This document shows, piece after piece, positions 37,703 to 40,931 of a stretch of 40,931 nt of DNA. The notes under the pieces are model-generated. The model had not been told where the DNA came from. It made no database searches and worked only from the letters and a program-made list of their open reading frames with translations. Location: the NCBI GenBank assembly GCA_009781005.1, contig WQYX01000033.1:1-40931 (forward strand), written 5' to 3'. Both the position numbers and the translations under genes were made by a program. This DNA comes from Polyangiaceae bacterium. GTDB lineage: Bacteria > Myxococcota_A > Polyangia > Polyangiales > Polyangiaceae. The first letter of the stretch is position 1. The number at the start of each line of letters is the position of its first letter.

Positions 37703-40187
37703 GCATCTTCGCCACAAGCCAAATCGGATTCGTGAAGGCGAGCGGTTGGATCGGCATGAACGGCAAGACGTCATCGAGACGGCGATCGCCTCGGACGATG
37801 GCAACCATCCAGTGCGCTCCTTCGGGGAGTACAATATCGAGGTTCGCCTCGAAGCGAAGGGCTCGCTCGGCAGATTCTTCCGGTGTTCCGTCTTCTTTGC
37901 CGACGAACGTCGGCCGCGACGGCACCGCGGCATGAAAGACGACTTGGGTTGTACCGTGTGCGGGTAGAGGGGCCACGCCCGCCACGAGATCCACCGACGT
38001 AACGTCCACCCATGGCGCCGCACGCACACGGAGCGTTCCGCCGAGCGTGCCACGCGGCAGCGGCAGATCGTCACCGGGCTTTGCCGTGTGGCCTTCTGAC
38101 GCGAGCTCGAACTCGATCACCGGGCCGCTCGAGACGAAGCTTCGCCCTTTCTTCAGTGCCGCGACGACCGCTCGCGTATCCACGGGGAGGCCCGTGTCGC
38201 CCGCTGCCTTGGGATCGACGAGCGCGAAGGTACGCGGGTAGCCCGCCCACTGATACTGAATGCGGTGCGAGTCACTGCTGCCAGTCGCGGCGTAGCGTTT
38301 ACCGAGATTCAGGAGCGCAAACCAATCTTCCATCACGCGCTCGACGTCGGCACGATTTTGCGATTCGTAACCGTTATAAACTTCGAGCGTATCGAAATCC
38401 GCGCGCATGCCCGCCGGGATGCGCCCCGCATTTGGATCGAATCCGGCAATTTCGAAATAGCCAATACCCATTTGCAAACGCGGGTGATTGACTTGGATGA
38501 CGCCATTCGGACTATTGCGGCGCGCAGCCGAGAAGATGGCATCGGCCGTCGTTCCTTCGGACGGCGGGACGGCGGCCGTGCGTGGATAAGGAAAGACTCC
38601 GAAGTGCCCGAAGCTCGGATTGTCGGTGGTCACTTCGACCCCGGTAACGAACGAGAGCTGCTTGCCAACGTGCAACAAATCGATGGCTGGCCCGTAATCG
38701 CCCACGATGTTGTGTTCGCTCGGCACCGCGAAATCGATCCCGGCCGACACGAGCGACAACACGCGGTCCTCCGGGATCACGGGGGAGTCGAAACTCGGAC
38801 GCGCGTGTACGTGCAGATCGCATGCAACCATGCCGGGCGTTGGAACGACGTGGCGAAGTGCGAGCTCAACGCTCTTCGGCTCCCCGCTCGTGATCTCGAT
38901 CGACTCGGCGTCGACGCTCCACTCCAAGCCGTGCGTGGCTGCGACGCGATAATGCCCAGCGGGCAGCGGAGTCTCGGCCTCGCCGTCGAGCATATCCATC
39001 AGCGGGCCAGCACCGGACGCGCGGTAGTCCGGTCCGAAGCTCGGGTCCATCGTACCCTCGATCCCCTTGACGAGCAGACGCGCGATCATCGGCTCGCGCG
39101 TGTCGGCATCGACGACGCGCACATGAAGCGTCCCACCAGGCGAAACATCGAGCTTCAAGTCCCACGGCGTTCCAGGTGGAAAGGAAATCGGGGCGCTCGT
39201 CGTGGAGGCGTCGAGCGTTGCGTGCCACAGCGTTGCCGTCTTTGGCGCGTCGATGACGAACCGCCCTTGCGCGTCGACGGCGGCACGGATCTGCGGATAT
39301 CCGTCGCCGTCGAGCGCCATGACGTGGGCGCGCTCCGCCCCGCCGATGACGACGCCGGAGACATTTGCAAAATCGACGCGAAACTGTCTGTAGAGTCGGC
39401 CCCAGATCGATTGGCTCGTGGAGCCAACGAGCAGCATGAGATTGCAGCGCACGGGCTTCGTCTCCGCATCGCTCGGGCGTGCAGGCGTCGACTCGGTGCG
39501 CGAGGAGACGACGAGCCTCGGCTGCGCGCCGGCCCTGTCGACGTCGGGAGCTCGCAAGCTCGCCGTCAGTACCGCGTCGGTCGAGGCGAACGCGAAAGGA
39601 TGCACGTCGTCGTCGATCAGAACCGCTCGCGCATCGAGACTGCCAAGATCCGAAAACGCACCCACGCCTGGCACGAACACCGCGCGCGCGCCGGGTGCCG
39701 TGCCGATGGAGAGCGCGAAGGAGTGCGCGGCGCGCACTCGATCAGGCGTGACAACGAGGCTTATCGCGAGCAGTTCGGAAGACGAATCCAGCGTAAGATC
39801 GAGAGCGCCCGAGGCGTGCTCGTCGTCGATCTCGATTGGAAAAATGGCCGACAAGGCTCCCTTGCCTCGCATCTGTACGGCACTCTCGGGGATCACGAGC
39901 GGGCGCTCGGCACCGTCGACGACGAGCGACATCTCGACGTCGAGTGCACTTCGACCGTCCAACGTCAGCGTCGTGAGATGGCCGGTCGCCGCAGAGAACG
40001 AGACGCGCGCGAGCGGGCCGCGGAGCTCCGTGACCTCGCCCGCGCGCGCAACCGTGAGGAGCGACCGTCGTGCTCGCGTCACCACGAGCCCGATCGCGAA
40101 TGCAACGAGAACAACGACAGCCACGACGCCGAAGATGTCCTTCGCGCGGCGATGCGACGGCTTTTCTAAGGAGGACACAGCGTTCAC
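37698..40187 (-). CDS. Membrane-anchored PHP-domain (CehA/McbA-like) metallohydrolase
   Basis: An 829-residue protein with one N-terminal transmembrane segment (about residues 18-37, V-V-A-V-V-V-L-V-A-F) preceded by basic residues, so the bulk should be periplasmic. Residues ~40-440 are beta-rich, with carboxypeptidase-regulatory-like repeats (G-G-T-L-H-V-R-V-V-D-A-D-T). From ~450 the PHP domain begins with C-D-L-H-V-H-A-R-P-S-F-D-S; S-E-H-N-I-V-G-D-Y, F-V-T-G-V-E-V-T-T, V-N-H-P-R and S-D-S-H follow, supplying the His/Asp/Glu metal ligands. CehA/McbA relatives hydrolyse carbamate or phospho-ester bonds, but the natural substrate is unknown. The start is GTG 40187 or a nearby alternative. Downstream of tsaE on the same strand, separated by repeat B4. 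Confidence 0.85.
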   Translation of the reverse strand: MNAVSSLEKPSHRRAKDIFGVVAVVVLVAFAIGLVVTRARRSLLTVARAGEVTELRGPLARVSFSAATGHLTTLTLDGRSALDVEMSLVVDGAERPLVIPESAVQMRGKGALSAIFPIEIDDEHASGALDLTLDSSSELLAISLVVTPDRVRAAHSFALSIGTAPGARAVFVPGVGAFSDLGSLDARAVLIDDDVHPFAFASTDAVLTASLRAPDVDRAGAQPRLVVSSRTESTPARPSDAETKPVRCNLMLLVGSTSQSIWGRLYRQFRVDFANVSGVVIGGAERAHVMALDGDGYPQIRAAVDAQGRFVIDAPKTATLWHATLDASTTSAPISFPPGTPWDLKLDVSPGGTLHVRVVDADTREPMIARLLVKGIEGTMDPSFGPDYRASGAGPLMDMLDGEAETPLPAGHYRVAATHGLEWSVDAESIEITSGEPKSVELALRHVVPTPGMVACDLHVHARPSFDSPVIPEDRVLSLVSAGIDFAVPSEHNIVGDYGPAIDLLHVGKQLSFVTGVEVTTDNPSFGHFGVFPYPRTAAVPPSEGTTADAIFSAARRNSPNGVIQVNHPRLQMGIGYFEIAGFDPNAGRIPAGMRADFDTLEVYNGYESQNRADVERVMEDWFALLNLGKRYAATGSSDSHRIQYQWAGYPRTFALVDPKAAGDTGLPVDTRAVVAALKKGRSFVSSGPVIEFELASEGHTAKPGDDLPLPRGTLGGTLRVRAAPWVDVTSVDLVAGVAPLPAHGTTQVVFHAAVPSRPTFVGKEDGTPEESAERALRFEANLDIVLPEGAHWMVAIVRGDRRLDDVLPFMPIQPLAFTNPIWLVAKMP

Positions 40188-40194
40188 GAAACCA

Positions 40195-40317
40195 GACCGC
40201 TTTCAAGTTGACGCGAGGTCGAGGCGGGGCCGAGGAGCGGACCGGAACAGCCTTGAAGGGCTTTGAGGACCGCACCGCAGGCCCCAACGATGAGATCGCG
40301 GCAAATCGAAAGCGGTC
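40195..40317. repeat. Intergenic hairpin repeat, family B (copy B4)
   Basis: A 123-bp element with termini GACCGCTTTC (40195-40204) and GAAAGCGGTC (40308-40317). It occupies nearly all of the gap between tsaE and the PHP gene, and its right end shares one base with the tsaE TAG stop codon. The central hairpin loop differs from the other copies while the AGCC/GGCT stem is kept. Confidence 0.92.
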
Positions 40318-40802
40318 TACGACACTATCAGAGGCGCCTTGTCCCCTGACACAGTCGCGAGGCGCGCGTCGCCCTCGATATGCAGCTTCACTTCGAGCGC
40401 GACGTGTCCACCGAGCTCGGCCTCGAAGCCTTCACCCCACTCGACGAGAAGGATCGCACCATCGCCGCGCCGCTCGGCGAGACCGAGACGCTCGATTGCA
40501 GTTTGCACACGATTTCGATCGTCTTCGCGCAGCCGGTAGAGATCGACGTGCGCGAGGATCGCACGCGAAGTCTCGTATTCTTGCATCAGCGTGAACGTCG
40601 GGCTCGTGATCGCGGTGCTGGCCGGCACGCCTAGACCTCGCGCGATGGCGCGCGCGAGGAAGGTTTTACCTGTGCCGAGACATCCGGACAGGAGCACGAG
40701 ATCGGCAGGCTCTAGAGTCTTCGCGATGCGCGCGCCAAGGTGCGTCGTGTCACGCCGGGTCGGCAAACGAAGAAGAAAAGGATTCTGTTCGGGTTTCAAC
40801 AT
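40317..40802 (-). CDS. tsaE: tRNA threonylcarbamoyladenosine biosynthesis ATPase TsaE
   Basis: The ATPase subunit needed with TsaB and TsaD to make t6A37 in ANN-decoding tRNAs. The 161-residue protein has Walker A G-C-L-G-T-G-K-T near 40-47, the family-typical switch segment I-T-S-P-T-F-T-L-M-Q-E-Y near 70, H-V-D-L-Y-R-L, and the late I-L-L-V-E-W-G-E-G-F Walker-B-like strand that defines TsaE. Length is usual for the family. ATG 40802 gives a short N-terminal extension before the core. The stop codon touches repeat B4. Confidence 0.94.
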   Translation of the reverse strand: MLKPEQNPFLLRLPTRRDTTHLGARIAKTLEPADLVLLSGCLGTGKTFLARAIARGLGVPASTAITSPTFTLMQEYETSRAILAHVDLYRLREDDRNRVQTAIERLGLAERRGDGAILLVEWGEGFEAELGGHVALEVKLHIEGDARLATVSGDKAPLIVS

Positions 40803-40835
40803 GCGTGACTAGCCCGAATCATTCATGACGACTCC

Positions 40836-40931
40836 GCTTAGAATGCCGATCCCTTTGCTGCAAAGGTCGTACGGCGCTTCTCGGCCCTGCGGCGTACGTA
40901 CAGTACGCCTCGGTCCTGCGATGCGGCGTGC
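40836..40931. repeat. Hairpin repeat related to family A, cut by the window edge (copy A6)
   Basis: Starts with AGAATGCCG and contains a central perfect hairpin GGCGTAC-GTACA-GTACGCC. The layout resembles A4 (a GAAT-type terminus, CTGC-rich arm, central hairpin), but the sequence is otherwise different. The partner terminus would lie beyond the window. Confidence 0.5.

Noticed and set aside
38265..40169. Very long open frame (634 codons) on the plus strand opposite the PHP-domain gene
   Set aside because: Arg-, Ala- and His-rich translation without any domain; it is the antisense shadow of a high-GC gene that has a full set of PHP motifs.
1..40931. CRISPR arrays, rRNA operons, prophage structural genes
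   Set aside because: No regularly spaced short repeats, no rRNA sequence and no capsid, tail or terminase-like proteins were seen on either strand.

Overview
The window comes from a high-GC genome that looks like a myxobacterium (Myxococcota, probably Polyangia). The evidence is a complete mevalonate pathway operon with a class II HMG-CoA reductase and type 2 IPP isomerase, Cys-rich sulfatase-modifying-factor-like (SUMF1) lipoproteins, a VWA lipoprotein, and cytoplasmic hybrid signalling kinases. The lineage is inferred from gene content and was not tested by any search.

Layout. 1-6.6 kb: two SUMF1-like surface proteins, a VWA lipoprotein, a VOC protein, a TrpF-like protein without its catalytic residues, and a CheY-like receiver, separated by hairpin repeats of about 145 bp (family A). 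6.6-13.4 kb: idi2 divergent from a tightly coupled operon for polyprenyl (farnesyl) diphosphate synthase, mevalonate kinase, diphosphomevalonate decarboxylase, phosphomevalonate kinase and HMG-CoA reductase. Inverted copies of a second, 123-125 bp hairpin repeat (family B) bracket this block. 13.5-14.6 kb: a hybrid histidine kinase and tRNA-Leu(GAG).

14.6-22.0 kb: a 7.4-kb integrative element bounded by 53-bp direct repeats of the tRNA-Leu 3' end. It carries a tyrosine integrase, an excisionase-like HTH protein, an IS200-type tnpA remnant with hairpins, a 1220-aa STAND-like NTPase with a nuclease-like N-terminus, and an AbiE-type toxin-antitoxin pair. This is a compact, probably antiphage, island and the best candidate for an undescribed system. 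22.0-25.3 kb: a second integrase directly on the distal att copy, small coupled ORFs, a frameshifted replication-initiation-type gene and a DnaC-like loader, apparently the remains of a second element in tandem. 25.3-26.3 kb: a nearly gene-free junction with inverted repeats and half a family A repeat.

26.3-36.3 kb: an exonuclease/nucleotidyltransferase-CBS gene pair, divergent from a nine-gene histidine operon (TrpR/YerC-like gene, then hisG-D-C-B-H-A-F-IE) with fused HisB and HisIE. The order, fusions and HisB sequence look gammaproteobacterial (Xanthomonadales-like), so this block is probably acquired. Its last gene is followed directly by a family B repeat, like native genes. 36.4-40.9 kb, all on the minus strand: an AAA-type ATPase with an AT-rich promoter, a membrane-anchored PHP-domain protein, tsaE, and a further hairpin repeat cut by the window edge.

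All four family B repeats abut or overlap stop codons, and in both families the paired termini change together between copies. They therefore behave like structured 3'-end elements rather than ordinary insertion debris.
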